A stretch of DNA of 64,000 bases from Sphingomonas abaci (lineage in GTDB: Bacteria > Pseudomonadota > Alphaproteobacteria > Sphingomonadales > Sphingomonadaceae): the NCBI RefSeq assembly GCF_014199625.1, contig NZ_JACHNY010000008.1, positions 62,001 through 126,000 on the forward strand. The letters run 5' to 3'. Under the pieces are notes generated by a model. It saw nothing but the letters and a program-made list of their open reading frames with translations. It had not been told where the DNA came from and ran no database searches. A program made the position numbers and the translations under genes. Shown one piece after another: positions 43,601 to 55,141 of the stretch. Within the stretch, counting starts at the first letter, position 1, and each line of letters opens with the position of its first letter.

Positions 43601-44043
43601 CTTGCAGCGTGTCGCTCGCGGGTGATGCGCGGATCCTCATACAGGTCCCGCATCGCCCGCAGCCGAAACCCATTCCACCAGCGCTGCCAGCGGTGCTCGG
43701 CCGCATCGTGGATCATGTGGCAGCGTTGACAGAGCGCTCGCAGGTTAGCCGGGGCGCTGTTGCTCGGATCATGATCGAGGTGCGCGCATGCCAGCACGAC
43801 ATAGGTCGTCCGGACGCTCGCCAGCGTAAAGCCGCCCTTCATCGAAACCCGCTTGCCCTGGTCTGACCGCCAACACCTCGCATCGGCATCCCACCAGCGT
43901 CCATCGCCAAGGTGAGCGACCCGCCGAAGGTGCGGCCGACCGCATTGCTCGCAGCGCCTGCCGGCGCGGTCGAACCGGATCGTGCCTGACAGCTGCTGCC
44001 AGTCGATCGGGTAAAGCCAACGGTTTTCGGCGCGGATCGGCAT
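43597..44043 (-). CDS. HNH endonuclease family protein
   Basis: 148 residues from ATG 44043 (MPIRAENRWLYPIDWQQLS); a GTG at 44124 is possible but neither start has a clear ribosome site. Zinc-binding CEQCGRPH near 33-40, then the HNH core CAHLDHDPSNSAPANLRALC with QRCHMIHD closing it. Standalone HNH proteins of this size occur on plasmids and phages; target is unknown. Convergent with the 58-residue gene. Confidence 0.75.
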   Translation of the reverse strand: MPIRAENRWLYPIDWQQLSGTIRFDRAGRRCEQCGRPHLRRVAHLGDGRWWDADARCWRSDQGKRVSMKGGFTLASVRTTYVVLACAHLDHDPSNSAPANLRALCQRCHMIHDAAEHRWQRWWNGFRLRAMRDLYEDPRITRERHAAS

Positions 44044-44177
44044 CGCATTTCTATGAGTCACGCGACCAGCCTTGGAAAGCTGATTTTCGCCGTTTGTTTT
44101 CACACCGTTTTGCAGGTGTTCCACCGCGAAACGATGAACCGAGAGGATCGAGGCTTGACCAATAGAGCTCGGTAACG

Positions 44178-44192
44178 GAACATAAAGGGAAC
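44178..44192 (+). promoter_or_regulatory. LexA (SOS) box GAAC-N7-GAAC
   Basis: GAACATAAAGGGAAC is an exact match to the alphaproteobacterial LexA direct repeat GAAC-N7-GAAC. It ends 18 nt before the imuA ATG, so LexA bound here would block the cassette promoter. imuA-imuB-dnaE2 cassettes are LexA-controlled in other alphaproteobacteria. Confidence 0.85.
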
Positions 44193-44210
44193 GAGTAGAG
44201 TCTAACCCTT

Positions 44211-44972
44211 ATGCCCGCCGCCCTTGATTCATCAGCGCCGACCATAGCGCATCTTCGGACGATCGCCACACCCGCGACCGACTTCCGCATCATGCCTTTC
44301 GGTGTCGATGCGATCGACGGGCGGCTCGGGGCAGGGGGCCTTCGCGCGGGCGCGCTACACGAGGCGACGGCACAGAGTGCCACGATGGTCGACGACGCGG
44401 CGACGACCCTCTTCCTCGCCAGCATCGCCGCGCGCGAAGCTGCTGCGACAGGCGGGCCGGTGTTGTGGGCGAGCTGCCGCGCTGACCTGTATGCGCCGGC
44501 GCTGGAGCAGATCGGCTTACCCAGCGCAGCCGTGATCCATGCCCAACCGCGCGATGACGCGGCCCTTCTGGCGGTGATCGAGGATACGGTGCGCGACGGT
44601 ACACCGTCTGCCATCGTCGCGGAGGCGAGCAAAGTCTCCATGGTCGCCACCCGCCGCCTGCAGTTGGTCGCGGCCGAGGCTGACATGCCGGTCCTGCTTT
44701 TGCGCCGTCGACGCGGACTCAACGAGGATCCGCTTGCCGAACCATCCGCGGCCTGGACCCGCTGGCGGATCGGCACCACACCGTCCGAGCGGCTTGAGGT
44801 CGCGGGTGTAGGAAGGGCGAGATGGACGGTGGAATGCGCTCGCCAGCGTGGTGGTGAGGGCTTCTCCCTGATTGTGGAGGGCAGCGATGAGACGGGTCGT
44901 CTCGCTGTTCCTGCCGGACTTGGCCATCGAGCGGCTGAGACGGTTGGAACGGTCCGCTTCGCGGCAGCCTGA
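44211..44972 (+). CDS. imuA: ImuA, RecA-like mutagenesis protein
   Basis: 253 residues with the RecA-like ImuA layout: GVDAIDGRLGAGGLRAGALHEA at the start (Walker A region degenerate), GGPVLWASC, then MPVLLLRRRR and LNEDPLAEPSAAWTRWRI near the end. Accessory factor of ImuB/DnaE2 translesion synthesis. First gene after the LexA box; its end overlaps imuB by 86 bp. Confidence 0.88.
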   Translation: MPAALDSSAPTIAHLRTIATPATDFRIMPFGVDAIDGRLGAGGLRAGALHEATAQSATMVDDAATTLFLASIAAREAAATGGPVLWASCRADLYAPALEQIGLPSAAVIHAQPRDDAALLAVIEDTVRDGTPSAIVAEASKVSMVATRRLQLVAAEADMPVLLLRRRRGLNEDPLAEPSAAWTRWRIGTTPSERLEVAGVGRARWTVECARQRGGEGFSLIVEGSDETGRLAVPAGLGHRAAETVGTVRFAAA

Positions 44973-46676
44973 ACGGCTTGTCCTCGAGCTGCCGGTAGAT
45001 GACGACCCCGGCGCCTGTTCGGTGCCGCGGGGCGGCGGTTGGCGGCCAGGTGCGCGGTGGGCACGCGAGGGCCTGCCGTCCCGCGTCGACGTCGAGACGC
45101 AGATCGCGGCGCTGCCAACACATGCGCAGCCGCCTATGCGCGAGCTCGGCCGGCGATCGGAGGCAGCAAGCCACCCCTATAAGACCGTGATCGCAGGGCA
45201 TCCGGAGCCAAAAGCATCGCCGTTGGATATTAAAACCCATGGCTTTCCACCTCTGGCGCTTATCGGGAAGGCTGGCCGGCGCGAGGAGGTGGTTGCTGCC
45301 TGCGAAGGCGCACGGGCGCTTGGCATCCATCCCGGTATGGCTGCGACCCATGCGCGCGCGCTCGTATCGGATCTCGATTTCCGTCCGGCCGAGCCGGAGG
45401 CTGATGCTGCACTCCTCGACCGCTTGGCGCTGTTCGCGGTTCGGCGCTGGTCTCCGATTGCTGCTGTCACGCCCGCCGATGGGCTCTGGATCGACCTTGC
45501 TGGCTGCGCGCATCTGCATGGTGGTGAGGAGCGGTTCTGCAGGCGGCTGATCGCCTTCTGCCGTCGTGCCGGCTTTACCGCACGCGTGGCCGTCGCTGAT
45601 ACGGCAGGGGCGGCCCATGCCCTCGCTCGCTTCGGCCGCAGCGAGCTGACCCGCGTCGAGCCGGGTGCAACCGCCAGTGCGATCTCGCCGCTGCCGATCG
45701 TCGCATTGCGCCTGGCGCCGAGCGCCATCAGCGCGGCCAAACGCTTCGGCTTCGAGACGATAGCGGATCTGCTGCCGGTCGCGCGCGGACCGCTGGCGCG
45801 TCGGCTCGGCCTGCCGGCGATCACGCGTCTGGACCAGGCGCTCGGCGCCGTGGCCGAGCCAATCACCCCGCGCGAGGATGCCGAAGTTCCGATCGTCGAA
45901 CGTCGCCTCCTTGAGCCGATCGGCACAGCTGAGGCGATCGAACAGGTTATGGGCGACCTGCTGAACGATCTAGCGCAGGTCCTGGAGGCGCGAGGCTTGG
46001 GCGCACGGGCACTCCGCCTCACGGCCGTGCGCGTCGACGGCACGGAACAGGTCGTGGGTGTCGGCACGTCGCGGCCGACGCGCGAGGTATCGCACCTTCT
46101 CAGGCTCCTGAAGCTCAGGATCGAGCGGATCGACCCTGGCATGGGTCTCGAGCAATTCTGGCTGGTCGCGCCGCATACCGAACCGTTGGATGCGGTCGAC
46201 CTTGGCGCGGTCCTCGCCGGCGAGACGCTGGTGCGGGACCCGGCGCGCCTCGTCGACGTCATCGCCGGCAGGATTGGAGGCTATGCCGTCTACCGGCTTG
46301 CGCCCGTCGAAAGCCATGTGCCGGAGCGGGCCGTCACCCGCTCCGACCCGGTGGAGATGCCAGGATCATGGCCGGCATGGAAGCGCCCGATCCGCCTCTT
46401 TGCCCGGCCTGAACCGCTGGCGCGCGTGATGGCGCTGATGCCGGACCAGCCACCGCGTCGGTTCGAGTGGCGGGGCAAGACCTACAAGATCGTTGCCGGC
46501 GACGGCCCCGAGCGCGTGCACGGCGAGTGGTGGCGCCGCGATGCCGAGGTGTGGGCGGTGCGGGACTATTACCGTGTCGAGGACGATGCGGGCGGCCGCT
46601 ACTGGGTCTTCCGCCGCGGTGACGGTTTCGAGGAAGATACGGGCGACCTGTCCTGGTGGATGCACGGGGTCTTCGG

Positions 46677-46680
<4 letters not shown>
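44887..46680 (+). CDS. imuB: ImuB, Y-family polymerase-like protein
   Basis: 597 residues from ATG 44887, with GGAGG upstream. Starts [19 protein letters not shown], with the Y-family palm/thumb-like region ([37 protein letters not shown]). The catalytic acidic residues of active Y-family polymerases are not conserved here, as is usual for ImuB, which acts as a hub linking ImuA, DnaE2 and the beta clamp. ATGA overlap with dnaE2. Confidence 0.9.
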
Positions 46681-49940
<3,260 letters not shown>

Positions 49941-49943
49941 TCC

Positions 49944-50231
49944 GTGTCGACGCTGCCTCGGCACCAGCGCGTGGTGATCGCGCTGTCGGTGCACATCCTG
50001 CGTGCCGGCGTGGCCAGGTGTTCGGAGACGACCGTCGACGGCATGGAAGTCCGTCTCGCGCTACGCTGTCTTCTACCCCACTGCCCTGAACGTTGGCCCC
50101 TCGAGCTCTATTGGGATGCAGCATCCCAGACGAACGAAATTGGCAGAGCCCAAGGCGTGACGGCCGCGTTTAACGGGATCGTTCGCCAGCTTCGCAAGGC
50201 GGGACGGTATGAGGACGTGTCACCGCTGTGA
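49944..50231 (+). CDS. Hypothetical protein, 95 residues
   Basis: GTG start 4 nt after the dnaE2 stop. A helical protein (RHQRVVIALSVHILRAGVA, ELYWDAASQTNEIGRAQGVT, NGIVRQLRKAGRYE). No family recognised. Its stop overlaps the next GTG start (GTGA), so the two are probably co-translated behind the ImuABC cassette. Confidence 0.5.
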   Translation: MSTLPRHQRVVIALSVHILRAGVARCSETTVDGMEVRLALRCLLPHCPERWPLELYWDAASQTNEIGRAQGVTAAFNGIVRQLRKAGRYEDVSPL

Positions 50232-50467
50232 GCAAACGGCCGACGATCGAGGCACCGTACAAAACGCTCGGTGAATGGGCGGCCGATCGCGCCGACATGC
50301 GGATTGCATGCGTCTGCGGTCGGAGCATGAACATGCCGGCAGGCCAAATCCTCGAACGGTTTCATGGCGACGGCGACGTGGCATCCAAGGTCATTCGGTT
50401 GCGATGCCGAGGATGCGGTCGCCGCGGCCATGCTTCTGTATCGTCGGTGCCGATCCTGCGCCGCTAA
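50228..50467 (+). CDS. Hypothetical small zinc-ribbon-like protein, 79 residues
   Basis: GTG start overlapping the previous stop. Contains ACVCGR and, after a spacer, LRCRGCGRRGH: two Cys pairs with a His, consistent with a small zinc-binding fold. It begins MSKRPTIEAPYKTLGEWAAD. Function unknown; possible nucleic acid contact is speculation. Confidence 0.5.
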   Translation: MSKRPTIEAPYKTLGEWAADRADMRIACVCGRSMNMPAGQILERFHGDGDVASKVIRLRCRGCGRRGHASVSSVPILRR

Positions 50468-50471
50468 GGCA

Positions 50472-50678
50472 TCAGGCGTCGCCAACGGTCAGTGCAGACC
50501 TTCCGCCGTCGGCCTTTCCGGCCATGCCGGGCACCTCATCAAGCTGACGAAGATCGGTGAACTTGCCGCGCTCCTCACGGTAGCGCACAATCTCGAAACC
50601 ATGGCCTTTGAGCTCGGGAACAGCATCCAGCTGCTCGGCCGTCGCAGTGTTTACGTTGACGAGAGATGCGTCGCTCAT
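50472..50678 (-). CDS. Small helix-hairpin-helix (ComEA-like) protein
   Basis: 68 residues from ATG 50678 with AAAGGA at good spacing. LVNVNTATAEQLDAVPEL and LRQLDEVPGM are the paired HhH hairpins of ComEA/ComE helix-hairpin-helix proteins, which bind DNA non-specifically. No signal peptide, so not a standard competence receptor. The longer frame from 50903 has a low-quality leader and is rejected. Confidence 0.65.
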   Translation of the reverse strand: MSDASLVNVNTATAEQLDAVPELKGHGFEIVRYREERGKFTDLRQLDEVPGMAGKADGGRSALTVGDA

Positions 50679-50763
50679 GGTCATCCTTTTCGTTTGCCGG
50701 TAGCAAACCGATAGGAGCCCCTCCCGGTTCAGACTGCCGCAGAACGGCGAGAAAGGGTGACCA

Positions 50764-51027
50764 ATGGCCAACCATGACGCTCCGGAAGACACGAACGATA
50801 TTCGGGCGCTGCTCGCCCATTTACTCGCTGGCGTCACTGGCAAGCCCGAAGCGCACTGGGAAAAGCTGATAGGCGAGGTGACGGCTTTGCCCATCGTATT
50901 CAATCCCCGGTCAAATTGGAGGATTGATCAGAGCGGCACGATGAAGGAGATCGACGCCATTGCGAAAGCCGCAGAGGTTGTGCGCCAGGCACATCCCTAC
51001 GTCCCGTCACCGAAAACCTTGACCTAG
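50764..51027 (+). CDS. Hypothetical protein, 87 residues
   Basis: ATG preceded by GAAAGGGTGACC. Sequence MANHDAPEDTNDIRALLAHL, then VTGKPEAHWEKLIGEV, ALPIVFNPRSNWRI and EIDAIAKAAEVVRQAHPYV. No family recognised; similar short proteins are seen in sphingomonad plasmid accessory regions. Ends 4 bp into the 3' end of the converging Xre gene. Confidence 0.5.
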   Translation: MANHDAPEDTNDIRALLAHLLAGVTGKPEAHWEKLIGEVTALPIVFNPRSNWRIDQSGTMKEIDAIAKAAEVVRQAHPYVPSPKTLT

Positions 51028-51221
51028 TCGCCGAAGATTTCGGCAATCGGTCGACTGAAAAGGCGTGCAATCTGGAACGCGCTAGACAACGATGGATCGT
51101 GCTTCCCCGTTTCGATCGCGTTGACCGCTTGCCGTGAGATCTGAAGCCTTTCAGCGAGCTGTGCTTGGCTCCAACCACGCTCTTTGCGGAGGACCTTCAG
51201 CCTGTTGCAAAGACCCGCCAC
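51024..51221 (-). CDS. Small Xre-family HTH transcriptional regulator
   Basis: 65 residues: RLKVLRKERGWSQAQLAERL and ISRQAVNAIETGKHDPSLSS form a complete HTH_3 domain, with LFSRPIAEIFGD as the tail of the YozG/YgzD-like subgroup. Probably regulates its own local genes. Target unknown. Confidence 0.82.
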   Translation of the reverse strand: MAGLCNRLKVLRKERGWSQAQLAERLQISRQAVNAIETGKHDPSLSSAFQIARLFSRPIAEIFGD

Positions 51222-51224
51222 GGC

Positions 51225-51716
51225 TTAGAAGGTGACAACAACGGCTTGGCGGACGAGCCGCTGAGCGCTTGGTGAGGTTGACCGGGCACCTGGCGAGCGT
51301 TGTGTTGGTCGTGGCGCACTCACCATCTGAGCGACTGAGCTATAACTGACAGGGTGGATGCCGTCTTGTGTACGAAAGGCGTCCAGGTGCACGACCGTAT
51401 CGCCGAAGGTCACGGCAACAGTCCTGACGATCGCTGAGGCAGCCGGGTTATACGGCGCGATCCAAACGACCCGGGACGCAGTGGTTCTACGCCGGATGAC
51501 GTCCAGATTTCGAAGAAGCTTAGGGCTGCGCGGATCGTTCGAACCGAGAGCTATGACAACGAGGCTGGCAGACAACGTCTCAGGGGAGAACCGCAGCGCG
51601 TCACTGGAAGATGCGCCAACACGAGCGCGCGTCTCGCACTGAATGCCCGACATCGCCAACGCTGCGGCGGTGCCAACTGCGGTGCTGTCACCGAGGATCA
51701 GGCAGAATGGGATCAT
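51225..51716 (-). CDS. SGNH/GDSL-like hydrolase, small
   Basis: 163 residues. Block I LILGDSTAVG gives the nucleophile Ser; ALGSNDPRSP matches block III (GxND); QDGIHPVSYSSVAQ matches block V (DxxH). A complete SGNH catalytic set in an unusually short protein with a Ser/Pro-rich tail. Possible cell-wall or ester hydrolase; on conjugative elements such enzymes may process peptidoglycan, which is inference. Confidence 0.65.
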   Translation of the reverse strand: MIPFCLILGDSTAVGTAAALAMSGIQCETRARVGASSSDALRFSPETLSASLVVIALGSNDPRSPKLLRNLDVIRRRTTASRVVWIAPYNPAASAIVRTVAVTFGDTVVHLDAFRTQDGIHPVSYSSVAQMVSAPRPTQRSPGARSTSPSAQRLVRQAVVVTF

Positions 51717-52081
51717 TTGTGACCCAGCAGGGCCAGTACGATAGCGAGCGACATGACGAACAGGGAAAGCCAGATGGCGATCTGCCCGTAGATGTGGAGT
51801 ACCACACCTACCCAGGAGTGCCGCTTTCGAAGCAAGATGCCGCTGCCGACGGCGATGAAGAAGGCGATGGTCGTAGGCATCGTTATCGATGGTGATCTAT
51901 TCAACGATGCCTCTGCCAACGGGAAGAGTCCGATCATCATAACCAGGAGCCAAGAAAACCCTAGCAGCGCACCGTCAAACACCTGTCGCGCTGACGGGTT
52001 TTCGTTATGAACTCCGGTGCGGCGAACGCCTTGATGGCCATTAACAAACGCTGTATCCTTGCGGCGGGAGCAATGTGCCAT
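51713..52081 (-). CDS. Hypothetical membrane protein, 122 residues
   Basis: Three hydrophobic stretches (about 37-57, 68-84, 91-118) after a 35-residue polar N-terminus. The ATG at 52081 is the only start in the region upstream of the first membrane segment and has GTGAGG 9 nt before it; it shares its CATG with the oppositely directed 63-residue gene. The stop overlaps the SGNH start (ATGA). No family recognised. Confidence 0.5.
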   Translation of the reverse strand: MAHCSRRKDTAFVNGHQGVRRTGVHNENPSARQVFDGALLGFSWLLVMMIGLFPLAEASLNRSPSITMPTTIAFFIAVGSGILLRKRHSWVGVVLHIYGQIAIWLSLFVMSLAIVLALLGHK

Positions 52082-52271
52082 GGCCTACGACCTCACCCAG
52101 TACCTGATTACGCGAGACCAGAGCGGCTCTGGCGGCGTGATCGCGACGCCGGCGTCTGAAATCCCGGCTGTTGAAGCTCCGGCTGCGGATGCACCACGAA
52201 GCCATCAGCTTGCCTATTTGGCAGTCTACGGTGCATGTTTCGTCGGCCTCCTTCTTTGGTTCTGGAGTTAG
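52080..52271 (+). CDS. Small membrane-anchored hypothetical protein, 63 residues
   Basis: ATG at 52080 with GGGAG upstream. An N-terminal soluble part (MAYDLTQYLITRDQSGSGG), an Ala/Pro linker, and a single C-terminal membrane segment (LAYLAVYGACFVGLLLWFW). Tail-anchored topology is likely. Ends 3 nt from the converging traG stop. No family recognised. Confidence 0.5.
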   Translation: MAYDLTQYLITRDQSGSGGVIATPASEIPAVEAPAADAPRSHQLAYLAVYGACFVGLLLWFWS

Positions 52272-52274
52272 GCT

Positions 52275-55130
52275 TCACTTCCTCAGCGAGGGGTCGACGA
52301 AGAAGCCCTTTCCAAGCTTTTCGTCGATCTCTGCCTTCACGGGCTGCGCAGCCATAACGGTAGAAGAGCGCTGCGCCGTAGCCAGACTACGCGCATCCTG
52401 CACCTTGCCCGACCCTGCCTCAATCGCCTCGGCCGCAGCGACGGGTGCGGCTGACTGCCCAGGGCCGCCAGCATCTATCAGGCCGCCGGGCTTATACATC
52501 TTCTCTATGGCTCCTGCGCCGGCCAGCGCCGGACCACTCAGCTCATGCGGGTCATTTAGATGGAGCTGGCCCTGTACCTCGTTGAACATACCTTCCTGAC
52601 GTTCAGAAAGGAACTTCGCGATCAAGGTATCGCGCACCTGCCGGCGATGACCGGTCAGGCCAACTTCATGAAGCCCAGGCGCATCAAGCCCACCGGCTTT
52701 CTGGCTCTCGCGGGCGTACCAATCACCAAGCTCAGCACTGAGGTTGGTGCTCATCTGCATGCTATGCGTTTCGGCATAGCTGATATCTTGGGAGAGCTGC
52801 TGTGCCCTCTCACGCGACTGGCGCGCGCGCTCCTCGAACGAATGCGCCCGGGCAAGGGCCTCTTCGCGCGAAAGCGACGAACTGCGACTGGTGCTGCCGC
52901 GAGCGAACGTCCCGGAGCGGTTTGTGTCGGTATCGCCGATGCTTGCGCCGTTGGCGACAGTGGTGTCGTCGCGGACGCTCTGCGTCGTCGAATTGCGATC
53001 ATCAGTGCCGCGAGATTGATCCGCGTTGTGACTGAGGCGGTCGCCTTGGATCCCGGTCTTGGAGACCTCTCCACCAATCGAGGGAAGAGCACCAACGGCA
53101 CGACCGAGCAATCCGCCGCGGCCCGTCGTTGGAGTGTTGGCGCCTGCCCCTTCCGGAGCAGGACTGGAACGGCGACCGCCACCCCCGCCGATGCTGGCTC
53201 CGATCGTGCCACGAACAGTGTCGATTGTCTCAGCGCTACGATTGTTGCCGTCGGTAAGCCGCCTCGATTGCGTAATGGCGCTTTGATCCTCGAGGCCGGT
53301 AGATGTGCCCTGACTGTTACGGACGCTCCGGTCGACCGTCGCAGTATGCTGCGAGGTTGATCCCGTTTCCCAGCCTCGGATTTGCTCGGCAGAAACCCCG
53401 GTGGCCCAACGACCCGTCTGGCTATATGTCGTCAACGCCGCTGCAGAGGCCTCGTCACTTTCAGCAGATCGGTCATAGGCGCTCTTCGTGGTCTTCATAT
53501 CCGAAAGGAAGCCCGCATTGAGGGTCGGCGTGCTCTCAAATCGACTAATTGCCCCGTTTGTATCAATTACGGAGTGGCCGTTGCCATAGCTGCTTGCGGT
53601 GGCACCATTGTCAAATCGGAAGCTCGAACCGGCAGCACCCGACGAAAACATGGGTGTGTCTTGCCAATTGTTGCTTTGACGCATGTTCGATGTCGAGTTG
53701 GCGAAGCTCGTGTTGCCATAAGAATAGTTGCCGGTCGTCTGCTCGGCCGCAGCCGCTTCAGCTGCGTTCTGAGCCGGGTTGAGGACCGATGTCGCCTGAC
53801 CCGAGATACTCATCGCGCCCTTGGCGAGACCCGCCGCGAGGAAGGGCACACTCATCAGCATGAAGCCGGCGATCGTGGCCGTCTCGGCATTGACGGCGCC
53901 GATGCCCGCGAACGTGCCTAGCGACATACCTCCTTCCGCTGCGCCCTGGGCGGCACTGGTGGCGCGCGTCATGCAGATCATGTGGAGGATGACGTACAGC
54001 GGCCCCCAAGACGCGAGGTAGAAGAACCCGGTCAGATAGCCCTTGAGCGCCCCGACCCCCGTTTGAGGCATCAGGAAGAGCGGGAAAATCACCGGGAACA
54101 TCGCGTAGAACACGACCGTGAGCACGATGTTGAGGATCGGAACCCAGCTCATCGCCTGTTGGGCGATCGAGTTGTACGTGTTGCGCGCCTGAATGTCCGC
54201 CCGCGTCGTGGCGAAGGTATCGATCGACGCCGCGCCCGGACCACCGGCCATCCCGTCGCGAGCCTGCATGAACGCGTTGATCGCCGTGTTCTGCCGCATC
54301 ACGGCTTCGTAGTTGGCGCTCGAGGCGGTGAAGGCCTGATTGACGATCGGAACATCGGCACGAAGCTTAGCCGAGGCGACGGCGGTCGAGAGTTTGGGGA
54401 AGGCCTGCTTCGACCAGATCGGCGTGTGCGCCGCGATCATCGGCGTCCATTGCTCTGAGAGCAGGTTGTAGGCGTTGTTGCACGTGATGATGTCGCTTGT
54501 CACCGACGCACCGTTGCGGCTGACCCAAGGCTGCGACCGGGCGACCGAACCCGGCCCCATCGCGCTCCATAGGTCCTTCGCGTTCGCCAAGTCGGTCATC
54601 GACTTCTGACCGAGCATGATGTCGCCGAACACGCAGTTCTTGAAATGCGCCGACAGGTTGGTCGCAAACTCGGCGTCGCGGATCTCGAAATTGCGCGTCG
54701 CGTCGAAAAGGCGCGCGCCATAGACCATGCCGTTGGTTGAGTAGTTCAGCTGGCTTGGCATCGTGAAGACCGTCTCGGCCGTGCGGGTGAGCCAGTCACC
54801 GACCTGACTGGTGAAGCTCGCGATCACGCCCAGCCCGAGGGGCACGTTGGCAACGGCGGCAGGGGCCAGCGACGGGTTGATGCGGTCGGTCACCTTCACC
54901 GACACGGTAGGGACCATCAAGCACATGTAGATGAGCGTCGAGCCAATGAACCAGTTCATCCAGACGCGGACGTTCATCGTGAAGGCGACGCACAGAAGCG
55001 AATAGATCAGGCCGAGGACCATGACGACGCGAAGGAGCGAACGGTAGCCGCCCCCTCCCGTCCACGCTGCGACGGCGTTGAACGTGTTGACGATGTATTC
55101 GCCACCGCCGATCGTGAAGACCTCGACCAT
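52275..55130 (-). CDS. traG: F-type conjugal transfer protein TraG
   Basis: 951 residues. The N-terminal TraG_N membrane region has hydrophobic segments near 30-75, 325-385 and 425-445, including GGGEYIVNTFNAVAAWTG at the start. The C-terminal half (about 470-780) is rich in Ser, Thr, Asn and Gly, with a charged helical stretch after it. In the F system TraG acts in pilus assembly through its N-terminus and in mating-pair stabilisation/entry exclusion through its periplasmic C-terminus. Last gene of the tra operon in this window. Confidence 0.88.
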   Translation of the reverse strand: MVEVFTIGGGEYIVNTFNAVAAWTGGGGYRSLLRVVMVLGLIYSLLCVAFTMNVRVWMNWFIGSTLIYMCLMVPTVSVKVTDRINPSLAPAAVANVPLGLGVIASFTSQVGDWLTRTAETVFTMPSQLNYSTNGMVYGARLFDATRNFEIRDAEFATNLSAHFKNCVFGDIMLGQKSMTDLANAKDLWSAMGPGSVARSQPWVSRNGASVTSDIITCNNAYNLLSEQWTPMIAAHTPIWSKQAFPKLSTAVASAKLRADVPIVNQAFTASSANYEAVMRQNTAINAFMQARDGMAGGPGAASIDTFATTRADIQARNTYNSIAQQAMSWVPILNIVLTVVFYAMFPVIFPLFLMPQTGVGALKGYLTGFFYLASWGPLYVILHMICMTRATSAAQGAAEGGMSLGTFAGIGAVNAETATIAGFMLMSVPFLAAGLAKGAMSISGQATSVLNPAQNAAEAAAAEQTTGNYSYGNTSFANSTSNMRQSNNWQDTPMFSSGAAGSSFRFDNGATASSYGNGHSVIDTNGAISRFESTPTLNAGFLSDMKTTKSAYDRSAESDEASAAALTTYSQTGRWATGVSAEQIRGWETGSTSQHTATVDRSVRNSQGTSTGLEDQSAITQSRRLTDGNNRSAETIDTVRGTIGASIGGGGGRRSSPAPEGAGANTPTTGRGGLLGRAVGALPSIGGEVSKTGIQGDRLSHNADQSRGTDDRNSTTQSVRDDTTVANGASIGDTDTNRSGTFARGSTSRSSSLSREEALARAHSFEERARQSRERAQQLSQDISYAETHSMQMSTNLSAELGDWYARESQKAGGLDAPGLHEVGLTGHRRQVRDTLIAKFLSERQEGMFNEVQGQLHLNDPHELSGPALAGAGAIEKMYKPGGLIDAGGPGQSAAPVAAAEAIEAGSGKVQDARSLATAQRSSTVMAAQPVKAEIDEKLGKGFFVDPSLRK

Positions 55131-55141
55131 GCCGTTCGTCC

